Assembly (NCBI GenBank): GCA_944322605.1
Contig: CALUPD010000037.1
Location: 235,677-299,676, forward strand
Length of the DNA: 64,000 bases
DNA from: an uncultured Bacteroidales bacterium
GTDB lineage: Bacteria > Bacteroidota > Bacteroidia > Bacteroidales > UBA932
Direction of reading: 5' to 3'
The notes under the pieces are model-generated. The model ran no database searches. It was not told the origin of the DNA and was given only the letters and a program-made list of their open reading frames with translations. Below, piece after piece: positions 1 through 8,100 of the stretch (positions are counted from its first letter, which is position 1; each line of letters starts with the position of its first letter). The position numbers and the translations under genes were made by a program.

Positions 1-1244
1 CTTGCCGTTTCGCTAAGGAATTCGCACCTTAATCTTACTGAAAATTCATCGGGCGTTTCAGGAAAAAGGTCTATGTAGAGATAGTCGGCGCTCAATGATA
101 CTTCGGCGGAGGAGAATATGGTCCCGTTGCGCGGGTCGTCCGCATTCACTCCTTCTATCCGGCCGGAAAATGTTCCGGCAAATGCCCCGTCATAATAGGC
201 TTCTTTCCCGTTTTTTGAGTATGTCCTGTCATAGGATTCCGCGAGGTTGAACGATATGGAGAATATGCCGTCGTTTTCTTCTACCGTTATGCTTCCTGAA
301 GCGTATCCTATTTCCCAGTTTCCTGCGGAGATGGTAGCGTAAGCTTCATTTATGGATTCTCCTATCTTGTATTCCCCGGCAGGAAGGATATGATCGGGGC
401 ATTCTATCGAGATGAAAAGGGAGTTTATTCCGGAAAGCTGCCCTTTGCTCGTGCCTTCTGAAAAAATCAGTTCAAGCGTGTTTTCGTTCCATGCCGGCGT
501 GCATGCCGCAAAATCGTAGTCGGCATTTGCTTCCCTTAATTCGAATGCGTTGTCTATGCCTCCGGAAAATATGCCTCTGTATCCTTTTCCGTCTATGTCT
601 CCTGATGAAGTTACGGACAATGCGTAAGTACCGCCTTCCCGCGATATGGAGAAAATGCTGCCTGCCGGTATTTCATTGTCCGGGCCGAGCAGGGCGGTTT
701 GGCCGATCGGGTATTCTCCGGCTGCCGGCATGTGGCTGTTCTCCAAAATGCAATCCGCTTCGAGCATCGATATCGTGCCGTAGATGTTTCCTCCCGACAG
801 TGTGAAGACTGCGCTTCCGTCTTCATTGTAGACTATCGATGCCTTGGAGAATGTTTCTTCTGCAATTTCCGGTTGAGGTGCGGAAACGGCTGTTATGGTT
901 TTACGGTCTGTCGCAATCTGTCCAGTCTTGGAAACGGCTGCGGCTGCTATAATGTAATCCGTATCCGGTTCGAGAGTCCTGACAATGGGCTCTTCAGCTA
1001 TGAACTCTTCTCCGGCTGAAAGTATTCCTTCTCCGTTTTCAGGTATTTCAGAACCGTACTTGGCGAATACGTAGGCGGCATCTTCGGCATTTTCCGTATG
1101 TATTTTTAAAAATAGCGAGTCTGGAGTCTGCCTTGTTATTTCAATGGATATTTCCGGTATTATTTCAGTGTCCTGTTTTTCTGCGCAGGATTGCATCGCC
1201 GAGGCAAGAATCAGGATTGCGGCTGTGAAAAAGTATTTTTTCAT
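1..1244 (-). CDS. Surface lipoprotein, 3' end outside window (partial)
   Basis: Open frame of 414 codons from an ATG at 1244 running off the left edge without a stop. The N-terminus is a lipoprotein signal: charged MKK start, hydrophobic stretch, and lipobox M-Q-S-C with Cys20 as the acylation site, so the product is probably an outer-membrane or surface lipoprotein. The rest is beta-rich, Gly/Asp/Glu-rich and has no catalytic motif I recognise. It is a paralog of the gene just upstream (1378-3045): both have the E/D-ETFS-x-A-x-VY segment about 130-150 residues in and a later L/I-P-x-GEYK segment, which suggests tandem duplication. Function unknown; no SusC/SusD partner is visible. Confidence 0.85.
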   Translation of the reverse strand, partial: MKKYFFTAAILILASAMQSCAEKQDTEIIPEISIEITRQTPDSLFLKIHTENAEDAAYVFAKYGSEIPENGEGILSAGEEFIAEEPIVRTLEPDTDYIIAAAAVSKTGQIATDRKTITAVSAPQPEIAEETFSKASIVYNEDGSAVFTLSGGNIYGTISMLEADCILENSHMPAAGEYPIGQTALLGPDNEIPAGSIFSISREGGTYALSVTSSGDIDGKGYRGIFSGGIDNAFELREANADYDFAACTPAWNENTLELIFSEGTSKGQLSGINSLFISIECPDHILPAGEYKIGESINEAYATISAGNWEIGYASGSITVEENDGIFSISFNLAESYDRTYSKNGKEAYYDGAFAGTFSGRIEGVNADDPRNGTIFSSAEVSLSADYLYIDLFPETPDEFSVRLRCEFLSETA

Positions 1245-1334
1245 AATGTTTTATTTTATGGCAGACCTTTGGCGCGGAATGCCTTGACGGGCATTTGCCA
1301 AAAAGGTTGCCGGTCCTGTATTGTTCAAATGGAA

Positions 1335-1365
1335 GCACGCATCCCTGTCAGAACAGGATGCGTGC
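1335..1365 (-). terminator. Inverted repeat after the 555-aa lipoprotein gene
   Basis: A perfect 10-base stem (1335-1344 with 1356-1365) and an 11-base loop lie just past the stop of the gene at 1378. The following bases on the minus strand are only weakly T-rich, so it may be a processing or stabilising hairpin rather than a terminator. Confidence 0.45.
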
Positions 1366-1377
1366 CGATGCCATGGG

Positions 1378-3045
1378 TCATTCCGGTTTTACTGATGAGA
1401 ATCCGTCTATAGGCCCTGTGTATTTGGTGATGATTTTCCATTGGATTCCTGTTACCGTATTGGTCATTATGCCGTTGAAATTGAAGGTCCATTCGCCGGA
1501 AGAACTGTCATAGGACATGTCTATCCCGCCTTCCGTCAGGCGGTAGTATTCTCCGTCTTCATTGTCGCCTTCGCCGAAGGATATGTACGACATTCCCGGC
1601 AGGAATTCTATTCCTCCTGCTTCAGGGTCGAGCGTTTCGGCAGCGTTTTCGGCATGATTCAGAAAATATATGCAGGTGTTGATATCTGCCGGCGTAGGCC
1701 TTGCAAAATATATCTTGCCGTAGTATCCCCCCATATCTGCCGAATATCCGTATTCGGCTTCCGGCGGGGTCGAGCCGAGCGAATAATCGACCTGTTCCGT
1801 TATTATTTCCGGATCCGGGTCGACCGGCCCTTCTCCCGGTTCTGTTCCCACGTATTGTATCGTGCCGTTGAATTCAGCCGAGAACGAGCCTCCGTAAATG
1901 ACTTCAACGCCTGCGTATTTTTTATAGTTCGAGTCGAAGGATTCCCGGAATTCAAGCGTGAACCTGTATTTTTCGCCGTCATGCGTTACCGATATGTTTC
2001 CTTCCTTGTATTCCAATGGCCATACCCATCTGGTCTCGTCAAGATAGACTTTCGCCAGTTTTACGGTCCCGTTTCCTCCGGACAGGTCTACTTTGTATTC
2101 GCCTTCAGGAAGAGCCTGTTCCTCAAGTACGAATTGTATGGACAGCTGGCTTACTTTGTCGAAATCGGAAGTGCTTCCAAGAGGCACTTCAAGAGTGAAT
2201 CCTCCTTCCGGATTTTCCGTCCATTTTCCAGGACCGCTCATGTCAAGGCTGATGCCCGAAAGCGAGTATCCTTTGAGTTCGAATTCCGAACCTACTGCTT
2301 CGAATCCGCCGGTAAACCTGCCTTTTACATTTCGTCCGTCGGACAGCTTGCCTATGACGGTAATGTCTCTGTCAGAACCGGATCTGCCGATAGTTACCGA
2401 CGCCCCTTTTTCGAGAGGATTGTCGATGTCCCCGTTCCCCTCCATGTCAAGCAGGTATGCCGGTGCTATCGTCTGGTACGTGCCGTCGGCAAGCAAATGG
2501 CTGTCCCCTTGCAATGCTCCGTTCTCCAATCCGTTTATCTGGACGGATAGCTTTCCGTAGTTGGGGCTTTCGAGGAGGTTGAATATGATTGTGCCGTCCT
2601 GCTGGTACACGACCTGCGCGCTGGAGAACGTTTCGTCTATCCCTTCTCCCTGCGGATCGTCCGGCGGGTTGACGGAAGAGCCGTCGATTACGTATTCTAT
2701 TTTTTCAGAGACGGCGTTCCCGCTTTTGTTCGATACGGCCGCTATTATTGCGTATTTGACATTGCTTTCAGCTTCGACTTCGAATTCTATTTCCTTTTCG
2801 ACAGGCAGCTTCGTCCCGTTTTTTATTATTTCTTCTGCCGTGGAAGGAATGAATCCGCCGGCAGGAAGGTTAAGATATGCGCATTCTTCCGCGTAGGAAG
2901 TCACGATCAGGAATTTTGCCGAGTTTTCGGTTTGCGACAGCAGCCTCAGGGAAATCTCAGGTGACTGCGAAGTGTCTGTTTTTTCGCATGCGGACATGAT
3001 GGCAGCAATTGCGCATGCAAGCATGCATTTCCAAAGTGTTTTCAT
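1378..3045 (-). CDS. Surface lipoprotein, paralog of the neighbouring partial gene
   Basis: A 555-residue protein with a lipoprotein signal; the lipobox is M-S-A-C with Cys20. The mature part is acidic and beta-rich, with Gly/Pro-rich linkers near residues 150-160 and 400-410 (a PDDPQGEG-like and a PGEGPVDPDPE-like stretch) that look like borders between modules. No active-site motif is visible. It resembles the adjacent lipoprotein (1-1244) in its first 300 residues and probably arose with it by duplication. A 133-base gap with an inverted repeat separates the two. Known Bacteroidales proteins of this kind sit on the cell surface and often bind polymers or host factors, but nothing here identifies a ligand. 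Function unknown. Confidence 0.85.
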   Translation of the reverse strand: MKTLWKCMLACAIAAIMSACEKTDTSQSPEISLRLLSQTENSAKFLIVTSYAEECAYLNLPAGGFIPSTAEEIIKNGTKLPVEKEIEFEVEAESNVKYAIIAAVSNKSGNAVSEKIEYVIDGSSVNPPDDPQGEGIDETFSSAQVVYQQDGTIIFNLLESPNYGKLSVQINGLENGALQGDSHLLADGTYQTIAPAYLLDMEGNGDIDNPLEKGASVTIGRSGSDRDITVIGKLSDGRNVKGRFTGGFEAVGSEFELKGYSLSGISLDMSGPGKWTENPEGGFTLEVPLGSTSDFDKVSQLSIQFVLEEQALPEGEYKVDLSGGNGTVKLAKVYLDETRWVWPLEYKEGNISVTHDGEKYRFTLEFRESFDSNYKKYAGVEVIYGGSFSAEFNGTIQYVGTEPGEGPVDPDPEIITEQVDYSLGSTPPEAEYGYSADMGGYYGKIYFARPTPADINTCIYFLNHAENAAETLDPEAGGIEFLPGMSYISFGEGDNEDGEYYRLTEGGIDMSYDSSSGEWTFNFNGIMTNTVTGIQWKIITKYTGPIDGFSSVKPE

Positions 3046-3210
3046 ATACTAAGCTTTTAATGTGTTGATAGAATTTGACGACCTTTTGCCGAAGTCCCAA
3101 TTCGGATGTAATGTTAGCTATATTGTATCAAATATGCAAATAAAAATTATGATAATTAAAAATATTTATGCCGTACCCGCTTTTACGCGCTTTGCGGGTA
3201 GCATATACGG

Positions 3211-3244
3211 AAAACCCCGAGGCTTCAATGTTAAGCTTCGGGGT
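3211..3244 (-). terminator. Terminator after the PepSY-like lipoprotein gene
   Basis: An 11-base stem (3214-3224 with 3234-3244, one wobble) is followed on the minus strand by four Ts. It lies 35 bases beyond the stop at 3279 and would end the PepSY operon before the lipoprotein gene at 3045. Confidence 0.6.
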
Positions 3245-3278
3245 CTGTTCTGCATGAATGACAGGCTCTGTCCGGTTT

Positions 3279-4535
3279 TTAATCGAGGATGTTCCCGTTC
3301 TGGTCCATGCGTATCGTAATGTCCCTGTCTCGGATTTCCATTTCTATGATGTAGCAGTCTCCGTCAGGGCCTTCGAAAAAGCTGATGTCGTCGTATTCGG
3401 CTTTCGGATAATTTGTTTTCAGGCTGTCTTTTACATTTTCAGGAAGCTGCCTGTATCCGATTTCCCATATAGTTCCGATCCATTCCATGCTTTGGGAGAA
3501 AATCACTTCTTTTTCCGTTCCGTCATGCAGGATTTCGACGACAATGTATCCGTTTTCCATATCGGTGTCGGTTATCCTGGAGCCAGGGTAGTTCGTTTCT
3601 ATGAATTCCGCCGCTTTTTCAGGGATGCCGGACCCGGCGTGGTTTCCGTTGTCAGGAATGGATATTGTCCCGTCCAAGCTTGCTTTTATTTCGAAATCGT
3701 CCTTTCCTCGCATCTCTATCTCGAAGATATAATATTCTTCTCCGTCAGGCAGGACATAGAAGTCCGCCTCGTCGATGCGGCATTCAGGATATTCTTTGTA
3801 AACGGCATCGAGTACCGATTGGGGAATTTCAGATAATCTTGCTTCCGTTTTTGTGTAGATCAGCTTGTTGTCATATGTGAAAAGCAATTCGATGACTTCG
3901 CGCTCGTGTATGATTTCGATTTCTATTCCGTTTTCGTCATCGTCTATGTCTGTGATTCTCGCTCCCGGGTATTTGTTGTCGATGTATTCCCTGATGGACG
4001 ATGTATACTCTCCCGGAATATAGTCTTCATAGTCGTAACCGTTTTCAGCGTCTTCGATTTTTTTCGTGAGTATTCCGTCGGCTGAATAATACAAGTCGGT
4101 TTCGTTATTTCCCTGTTCGACTTCGATAACGTAGATCTCTTCTACCCCGTGCCTTATGATCATGTCCACATCGTCGATTCTCCATGACGAATATTCGCTG
4201 GCTTCGAAAGCTGTTTTTACTGCATCGGGAAGTTCTTCATAGCGGATATCCTTTTCCGTCATGTTCCACTCTCCGTCACGGTTCGAGAACCATGCGCTGT
4301 TTTTTCCTTTTGCCGGTGATTTTGTTTCGTCAGGAAGGTCGAACGATGCTTTTGCGTAGTCTCCCCTCAATTCCCATTGTACATTGCTTGCCTGCGGGAA
4401 CATCTCGGAAAATGTGCGTAGGATGTCTCCTGAAACCGTGTCCTGAGGCTTATCTGGCATTTGGCTTTTTTCACATCCGGAAATTAGTAGCGAAGAAGCT
4501 ATAAGTATTGCTGAAAAAAATATAGGCGTTTTCAT
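3279..4535 (-). CDS. Lipoprotein with repeated PepSY-like units
   Basis: A 418-residue protein; lipobox I-S-G-C with Cys21, so probably lipid-anchored in the envelope. The mature part is built from repeating units of about 60-75 residues, each with an amphipathic helix (for example xxFIETNYPGSxI or VLDAVYKEYPECRI) followed by a strand pattern like (Y/E)-xx-E-(V/I)-x-hydrophobic-x-(D/G)-G. I count about six units from residue 30 to the end. This is the PepSY-like (PF11396-type) pattern also seen in the two genes upstream. Family members are exported and often lie next to two-component systems; a role as modulator or ligand for the kinase at 5639-6913 is inference. A 155-base gap separates it from the gene at 4691. 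Confidence 0.8.
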   Translation of the reverse strand: MKTPIFFSAILIASSLLISGCEKSQMPDKPQDTVSGDILRTFSEMFPQASNVQWELRGDYAKASFDLPDETKSPAKGKNSAWFSNRDGEWNMTEKDIRYEELPDAVKTAFEASEYSSWRIDDVDMIIRHGVEEIYVIEVEQGNNETDLYYSADGILTKKIEDAENGYDYEDYIPGEYTSSIREYIDNKYPGARITDIDDDENGIEIEIIHEREVIELLFTYDNKLIYTKTEARLSEIPQSVLDAVYKEYPECRIDEADFYVLPDGEEYYIFEIEMRGKDDFEIKASLDGTISIPDNGNHAGSGIPEKAAEFIETNYPGSRITDTDMENGYIVVEILHDGTEKEVIFSQSMEWIGTIWEIGYRQLPENVKDSLKTNYPKAEYDDISFFEGPDGDCYIIEMEIRDRDITIRMDQNGNILD

Positions 4536-4690
4536 ATGCTTGTGTTTTTTAATCGTTAACGTCGTTCAATGTATCAGTAATGCCTGCATCTCGGAATATG
4601 CTGCACTGGTAATGAATCGGGAATGCGTATTGCGATATTTCCCGTTCCTGAGGTTCGCCCCGTGTCCTGCGCCGCTTTGTACGGCTTGAG

Positions 4691-5164
4691 TCAGTCGTCG
4701 AAGCCTATGAGGTTGAATCGGCGGTCGAATTCCAGTTCCGTCCCGTCGGAGAGTTCTGCTTCTGTCTTCTTTCTGCCGATGCTTATTTTCTGCACCGAAG
4801 GATCAAGGCCGTGCTTTATAATGAAATCCATTATCTGTTCCGGTATTATTCCGGCCGGAACGCTGGAATGCTTGCAGTCGATTTCCTTCCACTTTCCTTT
4901 GCCGTTGAATACCAGTTTTGTCCCGTTGGAGAGGAATACTTCGTATTCTGTCCTCAGGGCTTCTATTTCTATTTTGGCGAATGATATCCTTTCTTCAGGA
5001 AATGCGCTTTTTATAAAGCTGCCTGCCGAGGCAGGCAGCTTGCTTTCCTTGAGAGGCCTTTCGTATTCTGCCAGAAACGGAATCGCTGCGAGTATTATAA
5101 GGATTGTGGCGGCGATGCCTGTTTTGATAAGTCCGTGTTTTTTAAAAAACGGATTAATCGTCAT
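4691..5164 (-). CDS. Membrane-anchored PepSY-like protein
   Basis: 157 residues. One hydrophobic segment at about 13-32 follows a short, positively charged N-terminus, so the rest should face the periplasm. After it come two PepSY-like units: helix LPASAGSFIKSAFPEERI followed by a TEYEVFLSNGTKLVFNGKGKW strand part, and helix IIPEQIMDFIIKHG followed by an ELSDGTELEFD part ending NLIGFDD. The start overlaps the end of the upstream PepSY gene by 11 bases, so the two are probably co-translated. The last six residues almost match those of that upstream protein (NLIGYDD), which points to duplication. Role within the neighbouring two-component system is inferred. Confidence 0.85.
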   Translation of the reverse strand: MTINPFFKKHGLIKTGIAATILIILAAIPFLAEYERPLKESKLPASAGSFIKSAFPEERISFAKIEIEALRTEYEVFLSNGTKLVFNGKGKWKEIDCKHSSVPAGIIPEQIMDFIIKHGLDPSVQKISIGRKKTEAELSDGTELEFDRRFNLIGFDD

Positions 5165-5588
5165 AGCCGATAAGGTTGAAATTGGTATCGAATTCGAGCT
5201 CTATCCCGTTCGCGAGCTTCACTTCCCATTCGTACTTGTCCTTCGATATTTCCAGCACGGGAATCTGAGGGTAGCGTCCTTCGATGAAATCGTTTATCGC
5301 GGAAGGAACAAGCGATTTGTCTATAGGCATCCTGGATTCGATTTTTTTCCAGTTTCCTTTTCCGTCGAATTCAACGCTTGTCCTGTCATCGAACATGACT
5401 TCGTATTCCGTGCCGAAAAATTCGCGTTCTTCGATCGAGAAGAGGATCTTTGTCTTGTCAAAATGGGTGTCTATGAATGCTATTGCCTGTGCAGGGAGCT
5501 TGTCGACAGGAATATGCCTTTCATTGTCGGCCTTTGCAACTCCTATCGTTGCGATAGCCGCGAGGATTGTGATGATAATCTTTTTCAT
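5154..5588 (-). CDS. Secreted PepSY-like protein
   Basis: 144 residues with a cleavable signal peptide (MKK, hydrophobic core, predicted cut after A-K-A at residue 20) and no lipobox, so periplasmic or secreted. Two PepSY-like units follow: LPAQAIAFIDTHFDKTKI with a TEYEVMFDDRTSVEFDGKGNW part, and LVPSAINDFIEGRYPQIPV with a VKLANGIELEFDTNFNLIG part. It starts 50 bases after the histidine kinase stop and overlaps the next PepSY gene by 11 bases. Kinase-regulator-PepSY-like gene groups are common in Bacteroidales; small exported PepSY-like proteins may tune the sensor, but that is inference. Confidence 0.87.
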   Translation of the reverse strand: MKKIIITILAAIATIGVAKADNERHIPVDKLPAQAIAFIDTHFDKTKILFSIEEREFFGTEYEVMFDDRTSVEFDGKGNWKKIESRMPIDKSLVPSAINDFIEGRYPQIPVLEISKDKYEWEVKLANGIELEFDTNFNLIGYDD

Positions 5589-5638
5589 GGCTGAAATATT
5601 TTAAATATTGTTTTACGATACAAATTTCAGACATGATT

Positions 5639-6913
5639 TTATAGAGAAATCAAAATCGTAAAAAAATGTTTGTTTTTTTTGTAGGAATATTCGATGGAGA
5701 ATCCGTACCTCGTGCATATCGAACGGCATATGGCAAGGCCTAATCCGCTGGAATTAGGAGATTTGCTATTATGCCTGAATCTTTCGAAAATTATATTCCC
5801 GTCAAGAGGGGCTTCCCCGCTGTTGGAAACTGAAAATTCACGGCCGTCCCATGATATTTCTATCTTTCCTCCCGGAGAAGTATGCAGCCATGCGTTTCTG
5901 AGCAGGTTTCCGAATAGCAGTTCTGCAAGGGCGGCATTCATGTTTACTGTCGTTTCACGGTTGCCCGAAATGGAATATTCCAATCCCTTTTCCGAGAAAA
6001 TGTCCTGGAAGTCTTCTGCCATCGGGGCGATCAGATCGCGGATGTTTATGTCCTGCCTGTCGATATATGCGCCGTTCTCTATGCGCGAGAGGTTTAGCAT
6101 GTCCCTGTGCAGCCGGGACAGCCTTCTTAGCGGAGCCTTGATTCCTGCAAGGGAATCGAGCGTGGATTCGTCCAGTTCCGGGTTCTGCTGCAACTCTTCT
6201 ATCCTGTTCATCGCTATCGCCAGCGGTGTCTGCATTTCATGGGCTGCGTTGTCGACGAACTGGTTCTGGCGCTCATACATGTCTGTCATCCTTTTTACCT
6301 GATTGTTTGCGGCTTCGATCAGTTGCCGGAATTCCGTGATGCCGGTTTCGTTTTTGAAAGGCCCGTTGTTGTTCCTCAAATTGAAAGAATCCATCCACCC
6401 TAACATCGAGTAGAGCGGCTGCATGCTTTTTTCTACTGCGAAATATGCGGTCATCAGCACTGCGAGGAACAGCAGGGCGTAAAGTATCGCTATCATGAGA
6501 AGCAGGGTCCTTTTCAGGTCTGCGATGTCGAAGGTCGGAGTGGCCACCTCAAGTAGGTATGCCTGGTTGTCTTTGTCCTTGAATACCATTGAAAGGACTC
6601 TTGCCGGTTCGGTCTCGTCCTTGTCATCTATCCATATGTCCCTGTCTTCGAATTTATAATACGGGTATGAACTGCTGAGGCTTGCCGTGGCCTTTTTAAT
6701 GCTGTACGAATTGTTGCTGCCCGTTTCCTGCGGAGGATTGCTTTCCCCTGCAAGGAAATCTGTTATGATGTTTTCCGCCGTAAGTTCGAGGCTGTCGTCT
6801 ATTTCGTCTACCATTTCATCCGTTATGGCTGCATAAAACACTATGGCCCAAACCATAAGAAGAACTGCCGTTACTGCGGCCACCTTTATCATTATATCGT
6901 CTATCAGTCTCAT
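5639..6913 (-). CDS. Sensor histidine kinase of the PepSY locus
   Basis: 424 residues. Two membrane segments (about 9-30 and 135-158) bracket a periplasmic sensor region of about 100 residues with no recognised domain. A linker leads to the HisKA helix with the H-box AAHEMQTPL (phosphorylated His225), then a HATPase domain: N-box around 336-341 (NLLRNA), FERFRH near 376 and a glycine box SSGLGLAI at 388-395. It should autophosphorylate on His225 and pass phosphate to Asp51 of the regulator encoded 66 bases upstream. The PepSY-like genes follow directly, so the envelope signal may involve them. The signal itself is unknown. Confidence 0.93.
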   Translation of the reverse strand: MRLIDDIMIKVAAVTAVLLMVWAIVFYAAITDEMVDEIDDSLELTAENIITDFLAGESNPPQETGSNNSYSIKKATASLSSSYPYYKFEDRDIWIDDKDETEPARVLSMVFKDKDNQAYLLEVATPTFDIADLKRTLLLMIAILYALLFLAVLMTAYFAVEKSMQPLYSMLGWMDSFNLRNNNGPFKNETGITEFRQLIEAANNQVKRMTDMYERQNQFVDNAAHEMQTPLAIAMNRIEELQQNPELDESTLDSLAGIKAPLRRLSRLHRDMLNLSRIENGAYIDRQDINIRDLIAPMAEDFQDIFSEKGLEYSISGNRETTVNMNAALAELLFGNLLRNAWLHTSPGGKIEISWDGREFSVSNSGEAPLDGNIIFERFRHNSKSPNSSGLGLAICRSICTRYGFSIEYSYKKNKHFFTILISL

Positions 6914-6979
6914 GGCTCTTGATTTGAGTATCAGTATTGATGCTTTCCCGAAAAACGGCTCCGCTCCTCCGCAGGCCTG

Positions 6980-7657
6980 TTATTCTTCTGATGACATTTT
7001 GTATCCGAATCCGTAGACGGCATGTATGTTCATGTTCGAACCTGCGGCTTTTAGTTTCCTTTTGAGGTTCGCTATTTGCTGGTACACGAAATTGAAATTG
7101 TCGGATTGGTCGGCATTGTCGCCCCATACGGCTTCCGCAATGTTCTGCTTGTCGATTATTCTTTCCGGACGTGTCATGAAATAATGGAGTATGCGGTATT
7201 CCTTGTTCAGAAGGTCCAGTTTCGTCATTTCAGTCCATGCTGCGCGCTTTTCCGTATCCAATGACAGGTTCCCGAGCGTTATTATATTTCCTGTGCCTCT
7301 GTTTCTGCGTATTATGCTTTTCACCCGGGCTGTAAGTTCTCCGAGGTGGAACGGCTTGGGCAGGTAGTCGTCGGCACCGAGTTCGAGTCCTGCAATCCTG
7401 TCGTCGACAGATCCTTTTGCTGATGTTATTATGACTTTTTCCGCCCGTCCCTCTTCGGACAGCTCTTTCAGCAGGTCTAATCCGTTCCCGTCCGGCAGCA
7501 TAAGGTCGAGCACTATGCATTCGTATTCATAGATGCCTGTTTTTTCCTTTGCCGCCGCATATCCGGAGGCCGTTTCTACGACAAAGCCCGCGTCCTGCAA
7601 CGTGCTTTTCATTATTTTCAGAAGTTCCTCTTCGTCTTCTACTATAAGAATCTTCAT
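6980..7657 (-). CDS. OmpR/PhoB-type response regulator
   Basis: 225 residues. The receiver domain (1-115) has the acidic pair E7/D8, phospho-acceptor Asp51 in VLDLMLPDG, Thr78 and Lys101 in DYLPKPF. A winged-helix DNA-binding domain fills about 125-225 (NKEYRILHYF, VWGDNADQSDNFNFVYQQIANLKRKL, and a C-terminal YGFGYKM hairpin). First gene of the operon with the kinase and probably the PepSY genes. Its promoter (7674-7705) overlaps the tandem repeat just upstream; whether the regulator binds the short inverted repeat there is open. Confidence 0.95.
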   Translation of the reverse strand: MKILIVEDEEELLKIMKSTLQDAGFVVETASGYAAAKEKTGIYEYECIVLDLMLPDGNGLDLLKELSEEGRAEKVIITSAKGSVDDRIAGLELGADDYLPKPFHLGELTARVKSIIRRNRGTGNIITLGNLSLDTEKRAAWTEMTKLDLLNKEYRILHYFMTRPERIIDKQNIAEAVWGDNADQSDNFNFVYQQIANLKRKLKAAGSNMNIHAVYGFGYKMSSEE

Positions 7658-7673
7658 CCTGAAATCGTTTGCG

Positions 7674-7705
7674 CAAATATACGCAGAAGCCGAGAGCAGA
7701 GCAAA
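7674..7705 (-). promoter_or_regulatory. Promoter of the two-component operon
   Basis: On the minus strand a TTTG -33 box (7702-7705), a 20-base spacer and a perfect TATATTTG -7 box (7674-7681) stand just before the regulator ATG at 7657. The -33 box lies in the first copy of the tandem repeat. Confidence 0.65.
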
Positions 7706-7824
7706 TCTTGTTTGCTATGCCGAGGCGCGACAGAATATGTGGCCCGAAGGGGCAAATTGCGCAGAAGCCGAGAGCAGAGCAAATCTTGTTTGCTATGCCG
7801 AGGCGCAACAGTATATGTGGCCCG
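7682..7824. repeat. Tandem direct repeat, two 65-base copies, period 78
   Basis: Copies at 7682-7746 and 7760-7824 differ at two positions by eye. Each holds a 6-base inverted repeat, AGCAAA and TTTGCT around TCTTG, at 7700-7716 and 7778-7794. The repeat fills the gap between the response regulator and the tRNA terminator. Copy 1 supplies the -33 box of the regulator promoter; in copy 2 the matching -7 region is degraded. I have an impression of similar GC-rich repeats between genes in other Bacteroidales, not verified. Confidence 0.85.
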
Positions 7825-7843
7825 GAGGCCGCGCATGCATATG

Positions 7844-7874
7844 AAAAAAGGCCGTGCCGGATTCCGGCGCGGCC
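7844..7874 (-). terminator. Terminator of the tRNA-Gly/tRNA-Leu transcript
   Basis: An 11-base GC-rich stem (7850-7860 with 7864-7874, one mismatch, 3-base loop) is followed on the minus strand by six Ts (7844-7849). It lies 15 bases beyond the 3' end of tRNA-Leu. Confidence 0.8.
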
Positions 7875-7889
7875 TATCGGCTTTTCGGG

Positions 7890-7975
7890 TGCTCGGGACG
7901 GGAATCGAACCCGTACGGACATTTCTGCCCACAGGATTTTAAGTCCTGCGTGTCTACCTATTCCACCACCTGAGC
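7890..7975 (-). tRNA. tRNA-Leu (anticodon UAA)
   Basis: The minus strand folds as a class II tRNA of about 86 bases: GGTTCGATTCC T-loop, long variable arm, and a CAGGA/TCCTG anticodon stem around loop CTTAAAA, anticodon TAA. The acceptor stem has one A-C mismatch at pair 5-68. CCA is not encoded. It is transcribed after tRNA-Gly, 7 bases away. Confidence 0.93.
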
Positions 7976-7982
7976 TCCATTG

Positions 7983-8055
7983 AGCGGAAGACGAGGTTCG
8001 AACCCGCGACCCTCAGCTTGGAAGGCTGATGCTCTACCAACTGAGCTACTTCCGC
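7983..8055 (-). tRNA. tRNA-Gly (anticodon UCC)
   Basis: Minus-strand 73-base cloverleaf: acceptor GCGGAAG/CTTCCGC, D-arm AGCTCAGTTGGTAGAGC, anticodon stem TCAGC/GCTGA around CTTCCAA (anticodon TCC), T-loop GGGTTCGAACC. CCA is not encoded. First tRNA of a two-gene transcript. Confidence 0.95.
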
Positions 8056-8067
8056 AACAAGTGGCTG

Positions 8068-8100
8068 CAAAGATAAGTATTTTTTGCGGATGTCTAAAAA
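8068..8100 (-). promoter_or_regulatory. Promoter of the tRNA pair
   Basis: Minus-strand TATCTTTG -7 box at 8068-8075, 12 bases before the tRNA-Gly 5' end. A T-rich, weak -33 region at about 8094-8100 overlaps the end of purN. Confidence 0.6.

Noticed and set aside
1441..2550. 369-codon open frame on the plus strand
   Set aside because: Antisense to the 555-residue lipoprotein, which has a proper signal and lipobox; the plus-strand product is Phe/Arg/Val-rich with no motif.
7682..7824. Possible CRISPR array
   Set aside because: Only two 65-base repeats with a 13-base spacer and no cas genes; unit size and spacer length do not fit.
7654..7983. Several open frames on both strands over the tandem repeat and tRNAs
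   Set aside because: They come from translation of the repeat and tRNA sequences; repeated AEAESRANL-type peptides are repeat artefacts.
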